Positions 35,114-47,803 of a stretch of DNA of 64,000 bases are shown here, in pieces. The stretch lies in the NCBI GenBank assembly GCA_031002005.1, contig JARYHS010009186.1:182988437-183052436 (forward strand). The letters are read 5' to 3'. This DNA is from Vandiemenella viatica. Taxonomy: Eukaryota; Arthropoda; Insecta; Orthoptera; Morabidae. Positions within the stretch are counted from its first letter, which is position 1. Every line of letters begins with the position of its first letter. The position numbers were made by a program, and so were the translations under genes. The notes under the pieces are model-generated. The model was not told the origin of the DNA. It saw nothing but the letters and a program-made list of their open reading frames with translations, and ran no database searches.

Positions 35114-36220
35114 AAACGCGTTGTTGCTGGTCTTTTCACTAAATACGTCTGCAATTGGCATTCCAATGAGGACTAAGTATTCCCAACATTTTACTGATCC
35201 TCTGAGTGAAAAAGGTTGAGGGATTGGGTAAATATTTTGATGCCAAAACTTAACTTGCAAATTGCTTAAAAGAAAATTAGAATAATTCATGAATTACGAT
35301 ACGATTCGTCAGAGCGGCTGCAAGCATTAAGGCGCCAGCACTATCGATCGAGGACTAATTTCGAGTCCTGATAGCCGCGAACAGACATTCCTGATTGCAC
35401 TTTTTAGATGTTTCTTGAACTAACCTAAGCTAATGCTGCAACAGTCCCATAAACTACAAATTTCTCCAACAAAAATACACTTGAAATAATTGAGACTTCC
35501 CAGGAAGATGAAGTCGGAGAGCGGCTTTGAAATGTCGCCAAAAAATTAACGATCTTCCCCGGTAGAATCCGCCAGAATCTTTTATATAAAAATGCACCTA
35601 TTCTGCAGAACACAAGTTGCATCTTTCCCAAACAGATGGCAACATAAAGTCCCATACTTCTTCAAAGATGCAGATCTTACAAATTTATCTGGTTGTAACT
35701 ATGGTGGGGTCTCCGTTTCTCCTCTTTTTGATTCACACTAGCTTCCTGTGCGAAAGGCAGGTGGTGCTTATGTAAGCCACAGTAACGATAACAAAAAATA
35801 AAAAGTGATTCAGCAAATAAAGATATTGTAAATAGGCGAGCTAGTAGCAGGTGAAATATTTACAACTTGGCGACCGCCACAGGAGGGACCGATACTGCAA
35901 CTCAGCGACCACTTACAGACTAAAACGTTACAACACACAGAAATGTTCAGCTCATTTGCTTGTAGTAATACTACACTTAATATCATTATGTAATCACTAT
36001 TCAATGCAATTATTCCGTTTATACTTCAAGTATCGAAATTAACGGATTTATTAATTTCCTGCAACGTTGTTCTATTTGATTAAAGAATTAACGGTCAGAG
36101 AGACTGTTACTCGATCAGTTCGTATTTATTCACAATCCGCTTCTTTACGTACGCAGGCGCGTTGCTTGATGTATAATAATTTTTGCTGTGAGTATCACAA
36201 GCCCAACATCCACTTCCTGA
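35114..36220. other. 1.1 kb, only a weak tRNA-like patch
   Basis: At about 35315-35380, GCGGCTGCAAGCATTAAGGC and GGACTAATTTCGAGTCC look like a decayed SINE head. Nothing else is recognised. Confidence 0.35.
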
Positions 36221-36450
36221 GAGTGAAGGGTGAGGGTTAACGCTGTGGCCTCGCATTCGGGAGGAAGCGAGTTCGTTTCCCCGTCCGGCATGCAGATTTC
36301 TGTTTTACATGGTTTTAGAAAATCACTCCAGACAAATACCGGGGTGGTTCCTCATAAAGACCTTGGCTTAATTCCTTCTCGACCCTTATCCCAGTCCTTT
36401 CCTGACTCTAATGACATCGAGATCGAGGAGGCGTAAGGCCAGAAGCTAAG
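36221..36450 (+). mobile_element. SINE family A, near full length
   Basis: Head GGTTAACGCTGTGGCCTCG, CATTCGGGAGGAAGCG, decayed B box GAGTTCGTTTCCCCG, body and the tail CTCTAATGACATCGAGATCG with GTAAGGCC are all present. Confidence 0.85.
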
Positions 36451-36682
36451 CATTTTCTCAGAAACGTAACCACAACGTCACAATTTCTCTGCGTAATTAT
36501 TGCTCAGGACCGACAGCATAAAACAACTCTCTACAAAGCTTTGTGATTCCACTGTGGTAAACATGGAACAGCAGATTTAGTTAAAAGTTAGAACACTGAA
36601 TGCCATTATCGATATTCTTATAACAAATATATCTCTCATTTTTACAGTTGTGTAACACCGAAAAGCTTATTCATTTTATGAA

Positions 36683-36882
36683 GCCAAGCGTGGTTGGTGT
36701 GCGAAAACGCTATGGCCTCTTATTCCAGAGAGCGCAGGTTCGTATCCTCATCCGACTATCAAGATTTCGGTTTTCCACGATCTTCATCAACGCCATGGCC
36801 AAGTCTCTTCCCGTTCCTTGTCCTAGTTCTTTCCCGCCTCTGATGACCACGACGTCGATAAGCCATTAGTAGAAAAAAAAAC
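36683..36882 (+). mobile_element. SINE family A
   Basis: Head AGCGTGGTTGGTGTGCG, B-box-like GCAGGTTCGTATCC, body GATTTCGGTTTTCCACG, then a shortened middle, CCTCTGATGACCACGACGTC and an A-rich end. Confidence 0.85.
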
Positions 36883-37103
36883 CTTAATGATTCTGTCTTT
36901 CTTATCTGACTAAGGATTCTGTCTGCTTTACCCGACCTGGGTTCAAAAAAGAAAATAAAGAGAATGAAATAGATCATTCAACGTTTTTATTAACAACTTC
37001 ACGAATCACAAAAACAGTAAAGCTCTAAAATTACACACAAAGACTGTCTTGAAAAACTCTCGTTTGTAAGTAGCTCTCACTTTTATTAAAATTTATCAAG
37101 TGT

Positions 37104-37328
37104 TGTGGATGAGCGGGAGCACTCTCGTCTGGCATTCTGAAGGATGCAGGTTGAAACCACCGTCCGGCCGTACAGATTTCCATATTCCATGATTATCCGA
37201 AATCAAGCCAGGCAAACGAAGGGATGGTTCCTACAAAAAGACAAACTTATCATCGTTCCTCGTCCCTATCCTATTCCGGCTCTAATCATCTCCAGGTCGA
37301 CGAGCCACTGTGCTCGGAAAAAAAACAT
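37104..37328 (+). mobile_element. SINE family A, diverged
   Basis: CACTCTCGTCTGGCATTCTG, GCAGGTTGAAACCACCGTCC, CGAAATCAAGCCAGGCAAAC, and tail GGCTCTAATCATCTCCAGG with A run. Third member of a run of three plus-strand family A copies in about 1.1 kb. Confidence 0.8.
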
Positions 37329-37364
37329 GAACATTAAAATCGCAGTATATACCGAACTTAGCGG

Positions 37365-37615
37365 TCGGGTGGTTCAGTGGTTAAGGCACTTGAACTAAAG
37401 GTCCCCGGTTCGAAATCATGTCACGGTGGAAATTATACAAGGCCCTTGACGTGATCTTCACCTCTACGCAACCTCAGAAAGCAAAATGCTAGATCTCATT
37501 TGCCAGGTAGGATTACCTGGATATCTCAGGTAAGAAGGAAAGGAACTGGCCGAATTATCTCTGAAATCAGGCTAAATATGCATACTTCCGGAGGTTCAAA
37601 CCAAGTTTCAGGTTA
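37365..37615 (+). mobile_element. tRNA-derived SINE, family C-like
   Basis: Head GGTGGTTCAGTGGTTAAGGC (A box) and CCCCGGTTCGAAATCATG (B box), followed by a body with CTTGACGTGATCTTCACCTC and TTGCCAGGTAGGATTACCTGG. Body similarity to the copy at 42330 (TAGCTAGGATTACAGGTAAAC) is partial. Confidence 0.7.
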
Positions 37616-38137
37616 ATAACCACACTTATCTTAATACAGAACTTACAGGATGTAACCGAAACTTGTAGCATACATTCGTCCATTTGATAATACATTAATA
37701 CAGTCTCACGAATTTTGCACTCTTATCTAATTACGATAAAAAAAAAATGCTTTAAAAGAACATGACAAAATGACTCTTGAGGACATCATTTCCTTGTGGC
37801 ACTGCTACCGTAAATAATGCCTACAAATTTTTCAATTATCTCAACATATCATCTCCCAATTATTCTCAGATAAATAAAACAATAAAGTATCTAGGTGAAA
37901 CTTTATTTCCACAAATTAACAAAATGTATTGATACTACAAATTTAATTCAAATTTGAGTGTGTTTCTCTTAGCATGATTGAACAGGCAGATGACTATAGG
38001 AGAGTGGTTAAAAGGTAGAGTTTTCTTTTCTTTTTCGTTATTTCAATAAACGTTCCTATGAATATTTAGCCAGCAACGAATGGAGGTCATGCACCTGACC
38101 AAGATGTATTACTAAAAGTTAGAACTTTGCAGATTTC
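37616..38137. other. No feature recognised
   Basis: AT-rich; no coding or repeat call. Confidence 0.4.
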
Positions 38138-38139
38138 GT

Positions 38140-38208
38140 GTTAAAATATTTCTTATGTGTTTCTCTTAAGACCTTTTATTTAGATCCTAATTCCAAAACA
38201 TTATCTAA

Positions 38209-38261
<53 letters not shown>

Positions 38262-38266
38262 TCGAT
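38140..38266 (+). repeat. Dispersed repeat R, copy 2, with 50-base poly-A
   Basis: Matches the copy at 33290 in reverse (CTTATGTGTTTCTCTTAAGA, TTTAGATCCTAATTCCAAAA). An uninterrupted run of 50 A lies at 38210-38259 where the other copy has about eight. GATCGATG follows in both. Confidence 0.8.
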
Positions 38267-41200
38267 GATCACCTAAAAATGTCATCCGAAAGTTTTGCTT
38301 TTGAGATACTTCTTTTCGTAAATATTGCAGAGTGACCAATATACAGTATATATTTAAACATTTTTACCACCATTTTCAAAAAAAAATTACTTAATTAAAA
38401 TGTATTTTGAAATTTCATTCTCTTTCTGCAATTTTTAAAAAATTTCGTGTAACAAATGTATAATAACTTAATTAAGAATGTAATCACTTTCATTATTTAG
38501 ATCAAGTGTTTATTGAAGATGTAATTTTTGTGACCAAAAGTAAATGAGTAAGTCACTGCATATCTATCACAATTCTACATAAGACGTTGCTAATGATAGC
38601 CATGATTATTACAAATATTATTACGTCTGTCGGGACTGGAAAGACGTAGTGGAAAATCGTGTAAGAGTGACATGAAAGACTTTTCTCTCTTATTTTTTTG
38701 CTGTAAGATAAAATTATTATTTGATATTATACAGGTAGTAGAAATTAAAGGTTTATTATATTTTATGACCTTTCTATTTTCATTATAAATTGTATTTTAT
38801 TTTTATATATGCTTTTTATGTTCGAGGACATGATTTAACTGGAACTGAGGAATATCTTTTAATTGCACACAGTAGCCATTTCCAAAGAAGAAACGAAAAG
38901 AGACACATGGTAACTCTAGATATTTAAATGATTTAGTGAGTTATTCCATTGGGGTTAAACTGAAAATAAGTATTTGACTCGGCTAGTTACGGTAATTAGA
39001 CGACTAGAAAACAGTTTTGCATGATCCCTCGATCAATAATAATTGTAAAATAATATCAATAATAATTATATCAGTAGTAACTATGCAGTAATTTCAAACA
39101 GCTAGGTTGGATGAATTTCATTATTAATGTTTTCGTCTCAGTTACAGTGCTAGTGGTGTCGTTTCTTCAGATACTAACAATTTGGCGACGCATACATAAA
39201 AATAGATATCGTCACAATAATTGGTGAAAATCATGTTACGGATATAAAACTGCTGAAATCACGTCAGAATAAAGGAAGAACTCTTTTAAACCAAACTCTT
39301 TCATTGCCGTCTATGTGAAACAATTTTAGGAAAGAAGTGTATCTTTACTTTTCGAACTCAGTTCGGCTGGCTGTAACCTCGTACCTTCTTGTCTGTGCTA
39401 ACAGTAGCTGGTTTCCAGATCACGTGTCGAACGAACCGCGAAATGTCGACGCTGAAACAAATGTGACAGGAAGAGTGCGTCCATAAGAAGGATATACGGT
39501 CATCGGCCTACGGGGAGCGAGGGCAATAAATACCGACGGGCATTTACTGGCAAACTTCACGACGTGTGGTAAATTGGGTTTCGCCTGCTGCAATGGCTAT
39601 GGAGTTATTGGCTTCCGAGTCAATGGACAGGATAACTGAAGAGAAAACAGCACTCCTGTCACTCTGTGAAAGAAAACGTTTTTTAATGCATTTGGTAGCA
39701 ATGTTTTCAAAAGTTTAATTACGCCACATGGGTTAAAATTGGAAAACATTTCATTTATTGCATAACTTAACTTATTTCAATTTACTTGCATTAGGTCACG
39801 TGCTCCACCAATATGGAAATAGGGTTGGGAAACAGCACAGTAAAATAATGGCTTGAAAAGATCTCTCTTTCTACCACAGAAGGCAAATCAACTGGGAAAA
39901 ACAGATCACATAATACTTCGTGAAAATGTGACAGTTCTGTGTAAATAAATTTGAGTTTCTAACAACATTATTCACATTTATTCATAATTGGAATTTTTAT
40001 GGTTGATTTATGATTTCTTCTAATAACTGTATTATTTTTATAAAAAATGTTACCCAAATAGTATTATCTCCCGATCACCAACTGCTTTAGTATTAATCAC
40101 AAAACAGAAACAGTGGTTTGCACTTCCACGGTATAATGCTGATTTAACTGGTTTTTTCCTCTTCCGTTTAATGTACAGATTTCTGTATTTAGAGAGACAC
40201 AAAAACCGTCTTCGATCAAGAGAAATCATCTTGAAGTTTTTCCTCCGGCCTATTCATAATCTGCTTTCAACTACTGTTTCTGGCTGAATAATAAACGTTT
40301 CAATCATTTTTATGTGTAAACGAATGTTTTGCTGGAACGACTTTACATCTGCTGATATGCCAGGCACTTTTTTATATATATATGTGCGATACTGTTATTT
40401 AGTTTAGTTCAGGTTTGGCAAGTGTGACAGAGATAAGTGTATTCCAGGTCAGCTGAACAAGTTATTTTTTAATCAGACACTTTGGATTCGATATTTAATG
40501 AGACATGGCTGCGGTTTAGCCACTAAGTTAATCGTGTTTAAGTTAGCTCGTGATATTTGACCGCCTTCGTCCTCATTACGCAATGTCGCCTTCTAGTATT
40601 GGGAAACAATTCTATCATCGCTGGCTTAATGAACTGTTCTCGGAAGTAGTGAACTACTACTCTGGGCAACCATAAATATTCTGAATCGAGATTTGAACCT
40701 CAAATCATTTTGCGGCGTTATCAAGGGCACAACAAATCATCCAGACAGCTTAATGATTCAGTTGATAAACTCAGTTTGAAATTTTTGCGTCTACCGTACA
40801 TTCCGACGTATCGGCAATGCTTACAGCTGATCACAAAACAAGCAAGGTTTAAATTTTATTTTTAAAGCCAAGCGGAGTTCTCATACAAAAAAATTTCGGA
40901 GTTACCTTAAAGAGGTAAATCGATAGTTTTCGACATGTGTAAAGGAACCTATCTTGCGAAACTAAACTCTGAATTGAGAACTTTTTAATGTAAATACTTA
41001 CAATGTCATATAAAATACCACAACGATATGAAACAATACGTGCATAATTCCTATAATAATTTCTGACTGGTAGAAATCGGAGTAATAGAATTTGGGATGG
41101 AAAAAGTGCAAACTACAATGTTTAAGTGTACTGGGCACCAGCTTGTTCTCAATGCTGCAAGAACTACCATAAAGAGATGTTCAGTTAAAGCTAATCAAAA

Positions 41201-41496
41201 GAAAAAATTTCTGTTTCAGCTCCCTGCTTTCAGTATGTTTATTATACTACTGGAAGTCTTTTTCCTTTATATTTCATTTGTTAACAAGCTAACTACCATA
41301 CTCATGACCGCCAGATTTATTCGAACCAACCTGAAAATTATAAACGAAACGAAGGAAACTCAAATACTGTCATTGAGAAACCCTAGGAATTAAATTGTTG
41401 CCTTCAACTGCTAACGACATTGCAATTTCCATAGTATGGTTCGAATAGACAATTGTCTCTTCATCAATTCCTTCTACTTGATTAAATCATTAAAAC
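38267..41496. other. 3.2 kb largely without recognised feature
   Basis: AT-rich. A weak minus-strand tRNA-like patch (GAGATTTGAACCTC) is at about 40687-40745. A 98-codon frame at 41097-41393 has a hydrophobic segment but no known domain. No exon recognised. Confidence 0.35.
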
Positions 41497-41807
41497 CAGC
41501 GTTTCCCAAACTTTATGATTCCAAGGACCAATTAAACGCTAATAATAGAATACGTACCGCTAACTTATATGGATCCAATTTTTAGCGATCTGCTTATCGC
41601 CTTTGATTCAAATATTTATGCCTTTTAAAAAGTTTGCCTCATACTCCTAGGTTTATAGCTTATTCTCCCAATACGAGTACGGCATCCAGTTTATGTGAAC
41701 AGTTTTTTTATGATATACTCGTATATTATTCAGTCATAATTAAATTTTCAATATTCTGCCTGCGAACCACATTTCCATCTTCGCGGACCTCATGTTCAAA
41801 ACCGCTG
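41497..41807. mobile_element. hAT-type MITE
   Basis: The left end CAGCGTTTCCCAAACTTTATG and the inverse of the right end (CAGCGGTTTTGAACATGAGG) share CAGCG.TTT and nearby AAGGACC / GCGGACC subterminal motifs. Flanking 8-bp sequences ATTAAAAC (41489-41496) and ATTTAAAT (41808-41815) agree at six of eight positions, as a decayed target duplication. No transposase. Older than the copy at 615. Confidence 0.7.
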
Positions 41808-42329
41808 ATTTAAATTATTCTAACTGCTATAAAGTAGATTACACATTCACCGACCGATATACAATTATCTAGCCTTTAAAACCTTTCAACGTTTTTATTA
41901 TAATATCCTTAGACCGAGGTAGTAAAATTTAAAGCTAAGTATTTTGATTTTTGAAAATGATAAGGCCAGTTTTCTGGAAAAGGATGTGGTGTGGTACTAA
42001 AATGTATCGATCCAATGACCTATTAAATGAAACTAATCGACGTAATTCATTAGACTTTCCATATTATTGAATTAATATGTGAAACTCCCTCGCGCACTAC
42101 TTTCAAATGAATTTAGGAAACATGTCACTACTGTTGTTCGTCTCAATTTATTCCGATTTATCAAGGCACAAATGTAGCAGTTTATGCTCGCACACATAAA
42201 TTGTTTGTTGAACAATCACTGACAATTTATTAATTAACATTTTTGGCAGACCTTAAAGAAATAACTAAACCCCTTGAATAACGATTAGATTTCCAGACAT
42301 AATTACTGATACTGAGTACTTCGTTACTG
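41808..42329. other. No feature recognised
   Basis: AT-rich; nothing supported. Confidence 0.4.
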
Positions 42330-42610
42330 AGGGTATGAATCTCATATCAGGCGTCTCCCTGTTAGGTGTTTCCTAGTTATCTAAAAGTCTCAGTTCGAAT
42401 CTCGCTCACTATTGGCATAGTGAAACTTTCGTAATCAGTCCTTAAACTGCAGCAAAGATTTATTTGGTGAAGCAAAGTATGCTAGGCCACTTTCTAGCTA
42501 GGATTACAGGTAAACTGGAAATCCCCTTCAATAAATGATGCCAATATCACAGAAGGAGGCTTGTAGTAGGACTTGCAAGCTCACAGTTGTCTTGGCGTAG
42601 TACTTGTTGG
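42330..42610 (+). mobile_element. tRNA-derived SINE, decayed (family C-like)
   Basis: AGTCTCAGTTCGAATCTCGC is a good B box. GCTAGGATTACAGGTAAAC further on resembles the body of the copy at 37365. The A box is weak. Confidence 0.55.
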
Positions 42611-43243
42611 GGCTTTTAGATTTAATTATGAATTAACACTTATAAATAAAAAGTTCGGTCAGCCGTGCGGTCGCCAATCTGCTGATCTTTACTAGTTAGA
42701 TAAACTAGAATTGTAGTCAGAGAAAACAAGTAAGAAAGCACTGAGAAATACACAGCATTTCAGCTTCCACAGTTCACTCACATTTATTCCTCTGAAACTA
42801 CAAATATCTAAGCAAGCCAGCAGATACTTAAAAACTAAACTTCTTCTCCAAAGAATGCAGGTTCGGGGATAATCAAGGATTGTAACATTCAGTACAAGCC
42901 CCGTAATTAACTATTACACAATCGATGTGATCCAAATCAATAGCAGTTCAACATACACAGTTTATGGGAAACCAGTTCATTCAAAATAACCTTCATAGTC
43001 CACAAAAATACCTCCAGAATGTCCACACAATGTCTTACAACTCTGAGCCTCGGTTAAGCGACACACACACACGCTCCCGGCCGCGGCATATAAGCTCTCG
43101 CTGGCCGTAGCTTACTCGACCGTCGCCAATACAATACTGTTTCAAAGCGCGCTAAGTAATCGCTCAACACCAAAGACATTACATTTACTTCTCAGATCAC
43201 AATTTATACTAAAATTATATCCGTAATTTCAACGGTTATGTTA
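42611..43243. other. No feature recognised
   Basis: Contains a short AC repeat near 43061-43073; otherwise nothing supported. Confidence 0.4.
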
Positions 43244-44244
43244 CAGACTGTTGATAATATATCGATATATCGAAATATCGATATTATTTTTTGAAAATAT
43301 CGATATTTATGAGTGATATTTTTAGGACGATATATCGATATTTCGATACTGAAATCTGGATATCGGAGTCGATATTTTTAAAAATAAGTTATCATTTTTC
43401 GTTTGCTCTGAATGACACTATGTCCTTTAAATTTCTGTTATGCACAGAGATCAGCAAGTAAATCGTACTATGTTTCTATAATTAATTTAAAAGTTATAGG
43501 TACCAAGTCTACTCAGATGATGACAACAGAGCAGGCAAGGCATCGCTCGCCCAGCACGAATCGAACGGGAGCCTATTGTTTGAAATGAGCGTGTGGATTG
43601 TCCAGGGTAGTCCAACTTGAAATAAGTGTGTTAGCAGGAATAGTGGGAAATGAAAATAATATATAGTTGCTAATTCGAGAGCAATAAAAATAAGACAACT
43701 CAGAATAAGGTATCAACATACAAAACTAAATGAAATACCACAAAAAAATTATATGAAAAAAAGTTAAGTAACTTGGCCATAATGCATGCTATGATAGCTA
43801 AACTTCTACCTAAATAAATGTCTCAACTGTATTACTTATCAATCTTAAATACACAAAAAATAAGATTTGCCTCTAACCACTTTCCACTTTTATTAATTTT
43901 TATAAAACTTATGAGACGCATAATGGTCAAATTAAAAAAAAATCAACAATCATCATCACCAACAGAAACCATTCGAAAGTGAAAACCTGATTAAGAACAA
44001 AATCAAACGTCTATTTATCAGTGGACGACCTTATTTTTACAAGATTTGATTTTATGACATTACATTTATGAAAGTATCGTTAAGAACAAAATCACACTTC
44101 TATTTGTCAGTGGACCACCTTATTTTTACAAGATTTGATTTTATGACATTACATTTATGAAAGTATCGATATATCGATCATCGATACTTTTTTCCGATAT
44201 ATCGAAAATCCGATATTTTTTTTTAAAAAATATCAACAGCCCTA
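43244..44244. mobile_element. hAT-like element with ATATCGATA-rich ends
   Basis: The left end is CAGACTGTTGATAATATATC and the inverse of the right end is TAGGGCTGTTGATATTTT. Both ends are followed by dense palindromic ATATCGATA motifs (about 43256-43375 and 44158-44225). Such subterminal repeat clusters are typical transposase-binding zones in hAT elements. The interior is AT-rich with no transposase, so the 1-kb copy is non-autonomous. The 8-bp flanks do not match, so either a target duplication has decayed or one end is misjudged. Confidence 0.6.
43992..44168 (+). repeat. Two-copy tandem repeat, 89-bp unit, inside the hAT-like element
   Basis: TAAGAACAAAATCA...ATTTATGAAAGTATCG is present twice with an 89-base period and only a handful of differences. 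The second copy runs straight into the right subterminal ATCGATA cluster. Confidence 0.9.
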
Positions 44245-44555
44245 GCTTGTACTGCATTTCGGAAACCCTAGGCAACGAAAACGTACCGTCATTAATAGCA
44301 GATGTATTATTGTTATTTCTACGAAGATTCACTGAGCAATGATCTGAATACGAAATCACACTAAGAAAACTTAAATTACTTTAATGAAATGGCAAGAAAC
44401 AATAGATGAGGTATATAATCCAGCCAACGCAGTTATTGCCTGTGCAAGATTTACTCAACTGCGAGTTTACGCTCGAATTTAAAGTTATTTATTCACTGCT
44501 ATCACAATATCCGAGAGATATGTCCCTAGATGATATGGAAAGATTTCTTTTTTGT
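44245..44555. other. No feature recognised
   Basis: Short AT-rich interval without supported features. Confidence 0.4.
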
Positions 44556-44748
44556 GCTCTAAGCCTCGTCGATGTAATTAGATGCAAGAACGGAATGGGC
44601 ACGACTGATGTGACGGAATTCGGCCATTACATTTTGAAGGAACCAGTACAATAATCGCCTGCAGTGATTTCGGGAAAGCGAACAAAAACCGAAATCAGGA
44701 CAGGCGGAGTGGAATTTGGTCCCACGATCTCCCACCAGGCTCGGTAAA
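44556..44748 (-). mobile_element. SINE family A
   Basis: Reverse tail (TAAGCCTCGTCGATGTAATT), GACGGAATTCGGCCATTAC, TTTTGAAGGAACC, GATTTCGGGAAAGCG and CCACCAGGCTCGG at the head end; the B box is decayed. Confidence 0.8.
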
Positions 44749-46905
44749 ACATTACTAACGCAGTTAGCGTATCAGATAATTTTAAGTATGTTGTATCTGA
44801 TGTAGCGTGTAGTCTGTGTGTTACTGGAACTGGTTAACATTGAAGTACTTGTTACTGCGCTGTATCACAAGGAACAAAGTGATTCTTAGCAAAATGACGT
44901 TAGAATGGTTTGTTACAAGCCCCGTGGATTCCTCCATTCTACTTTTAGCGAAGTATGTGCTCTCCAACGATAGTGATAAAACAACACATACTTAGCTTTA
45001 ATTTGTGCGCTGTCGTAGCTCAGTGAGCCAAATTAAAGCGCGGCGGAATGCGCCGGGGCTCAGAGGGAAAGCAGTTAGCGGACACCCTGCCTCCCCCCCC
45101 CCCCCCGCTGCCAAGATCCAATTTCTTGCTCTGTAGACTGCGCCCCGAGAAATGGTTCGCGGGTCACAGCACGTGTCTGGATTTAGAGAGGGCACCTCGA
45201 CATATAGAGTTGCTCTACTACTTGCTTATTTCGTAGGTTGCCGAATGAACTATCATACTGTATTACGCCATCGATTTCAAGGATTACACGTAATTATCTG
45301 AGAATTGTTATCACTGACGTGACATACTACACTGGATAGTACAGTTTCGAAATTCTATTAATACTGACCAAAACAAGTGCTGGCGGTTAAAATGGGTATG
45401 GTGGATAGCAGTACCCACCCGGAATTTGAGAGTGACCGAGCGACGTGCGAACAGAGAAAGAACTGAGAGAACGATAATCTTATGAGAAGATAGAAGCACT
45501 CACTGATGTTTTGTACTGCTCGCGTGGTTCAAAATTAAAAGAAATTAGGCATTAAAGGTTCCAGTTAGATACTAACTTCGAAATCAATAAACCAAAAGTC
45601 AGTACTAGAGTCATTAAAGAGTCGATTCGACAACGGATTCACCCATTTCTTCATTTTTTTAAAAAAGATTCACTTTGAGACAGCCCATAAATGTTGAGGA
45701 AAAAATTCAGTAATCACGACTTTGCACAAGAAAGATGGCTGAGTAATAGAGACATGTTTTGCAACTTTTGAAAAGACAAGATGAGCAGACAAAAAAATTG
45801 AGAGGGACTGTAGGTTTTTTGTAAATACAAAAATGGACTAGAGGACTTATACCAGAGTCTGTGTACATCGTTGTACTACTAATCGCGATCATCCTATTCC
45901 AAAGAACGAAGTTTTTTTGTTCTTAAGCTGAATCAAGAGTTATGTAAGATTCACAATATTGCAAGATCGACTCGGTAACATAACAATATTACTCGTAGTA
46001 TTAAATAACATTTTCATGGGAACCCCACTGTCTGACTACCCACTCGGGCCTGATATGATCTGCCAGACCTGGTGTATAGGACGAAATAAATACTGTACCC
46101 TGCTCACTCAGGAGTGGCGGCTCGAGGTCATGTTTCCCTGGTCGCACTCCACACCTCGCCAACCCCTCCTGTTCCTACCTCTCCGAGCTGACCACTGTGT
46201 TCAGCAGCCATGTGTCAAATTACACCTTCGCTGTTGAATTGGAGTAGAGCCGACGGACGTTGAGCCGCCTCTGTTAACTGAACAAGCTATAGAATAGTGA
46301 GACACGAATAACTCCTTTTGACCTGCGTAGACCATTTTAAATTCAATGAAACCATTTCTAAATTAATTTAACAGTATTTCACTAAGATTTTATAATATCT
46401 CGAGATCTTATTTTACGTTATTTTATATCGTTTTTGGTGCTCATTTAATTCACAATATTTGTAATAAATATATAGCAACTTTTATTTATCATCTAAGAGT
46501 AGTTCAAGATTGTGTTAATCAATATTTGTAATAGTAAATTGTTATATGAGAAATTGACAATGCTACGTTGTTTCGTTTACCAAGTTAGTCACAGTAGCAG
46601 CAACGCAGCCGTTCCAGAACATTCTAATGCTTTCTTAAGGCAGCCGCTGGGTGCGAAAACAGAACAGTTTAAGGTTTGATTTTATCAAGACGTATTCAGT
46701 TTAGCGTGTGGGCAAAACAGTCAGACTTCATCTCGTAGTCAGTTTAAGTAGCAACATGCAGTCAGCTTAGAAATAGAGGATAACACAGTGTTATGTAAAG
46801 TAGTAAGGTTTCAACAGAACAAGCAATATTTAATTTATCATCCAGGATTATTAAGCAGTAAGAAGTTTTGGTGTATGCCTATATGTGTTAAAGAAGCAAC
46901 GAATA
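44749..46905. other. 2.2 kb without recognised gene
   Basis: A C run (about 45094-45107) lies within a GC-rich patch at 45030-45200. GTCGTAGCTCAGTGAGCC near 45013 is faintly tRNA-like. The 92-codon frame at 45959-46237 lies in a GC-richer stretch but has no recognised domain. Confidence 0.35.
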
Positions 46906-47803
46906 TCATTATATATAAAGATGTATGTATGTATGTTTGTTTATTTGTTTGTTTGTTCCTCATACAAATCCACAGTTTTCATCCGATCTCGATGAAACTT
47001 TCCACACTTATCCTTTGAAACAAGGAGAAAAATACTGTCTACATTTGGTTGAAAAATTATCTGTATAAATAACACATGTTGTCTCATAACTTCGAAATAC
47101 GGCGATAGACAGACACGTTGGATATGGATGTCTCCGTACCGTGTTTCCGTGTAGTGGACTGGCAGCTCAGTTGTTAATGCGCTTGCTTACGAACGTCGTG
47201 GTCTCCGGTTCAAATATTCGTGGAGGCTAAGATTTAAAAAAATTGTTTTTCATCGTAAGAGTCAGGCCTGGGCCGTCGGTTATTCGGATTGAATGTTAAA
47301 CTGTAGATATTAGAAAGTTAGGGGTGCAATTCGAGGAAAATCGTAGGTAGTCTTGCAATGTTGTAATTGTACACTTTTTTACGTTATAATGATCCCGAGG
47401 TGTTGTTAGCAGTCAGTGTGTGAGTGTGAACCACAGTAATATTATAAATACGGAAGTAAGTCACTGTCTTTTTGTTACGTTTTGACGACTAAATGGCTAT
47501 ATCGTTGTGATGGAATTTTATAAGGAAATCTGTATGAAGGGCACAGGATATTTTTTCCAGTATGATTAACAGTTGTAGTCACGAAATTTTGAAACCTTAT
47601 CGAATGGTGACAGAAATTTGTTGGAAATTGATTCTCTCCAAGAGACAGGTTCGACGGTACAATGATATAGTGTTAGCTTTCCTGTCATATTATTCCAACT
47701 CGGTATTGTTTGGGACCAAGCCTTCGTTACCAACAACTTTCTGTATTTAATTCTGGCAAAAAAATTCTTAATCCACGCGTACGAAGTCGCGGGTACGAAC
47801 TAG
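46906..47803 (+). mobile_element. Non-autonomous Helitron, copy 1
   Basis: It begins A|TCATTATATATAAAGATG and ends GGGTACGAACTAG|T, fitting the Helitron rules of 5' TC, 3' CTAG and insertion between A and T without target duplication. A GC-rich hairpin-like CGCGTACGAAGTCGCGGG precedes the CTAG end. After the 5' end come TGTATGTATGTTTGTTT repeats and the TTTTCATCCGATCTCGATG subterminal block. A tRNA-SINE-like segment lies at about 47155-47340. No Rep/helicase gene, so it depends on an autonomous relative. Related to 50217-51083 along its whole length. Confidence 0.85.
47155..47340 (+). mobile_element. tRNA-SINE-like segment carried within the Helitron
   Basis: GTGGACTGGCAGCTCAGTTG (A-box region), TCTCCGGTTCAAATATTCG (B-box-like) and the body block TATTCGGATTGAATGTTAAA match family C (copy at 30412). 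The same segment is in the opposite-strand Helitron copy, so it was present before those copies separated. Confidence 0.65.

Noticed and set aside
38138..38335. 65-codon frame rich in lysine
   Set aside because: The lysines are the 50-base A run; not a protein.
45013..45070. tRNA-like GTAGCTCAGTGAGCC
   Set aside because: A-box-like only; no B box at the right distance.
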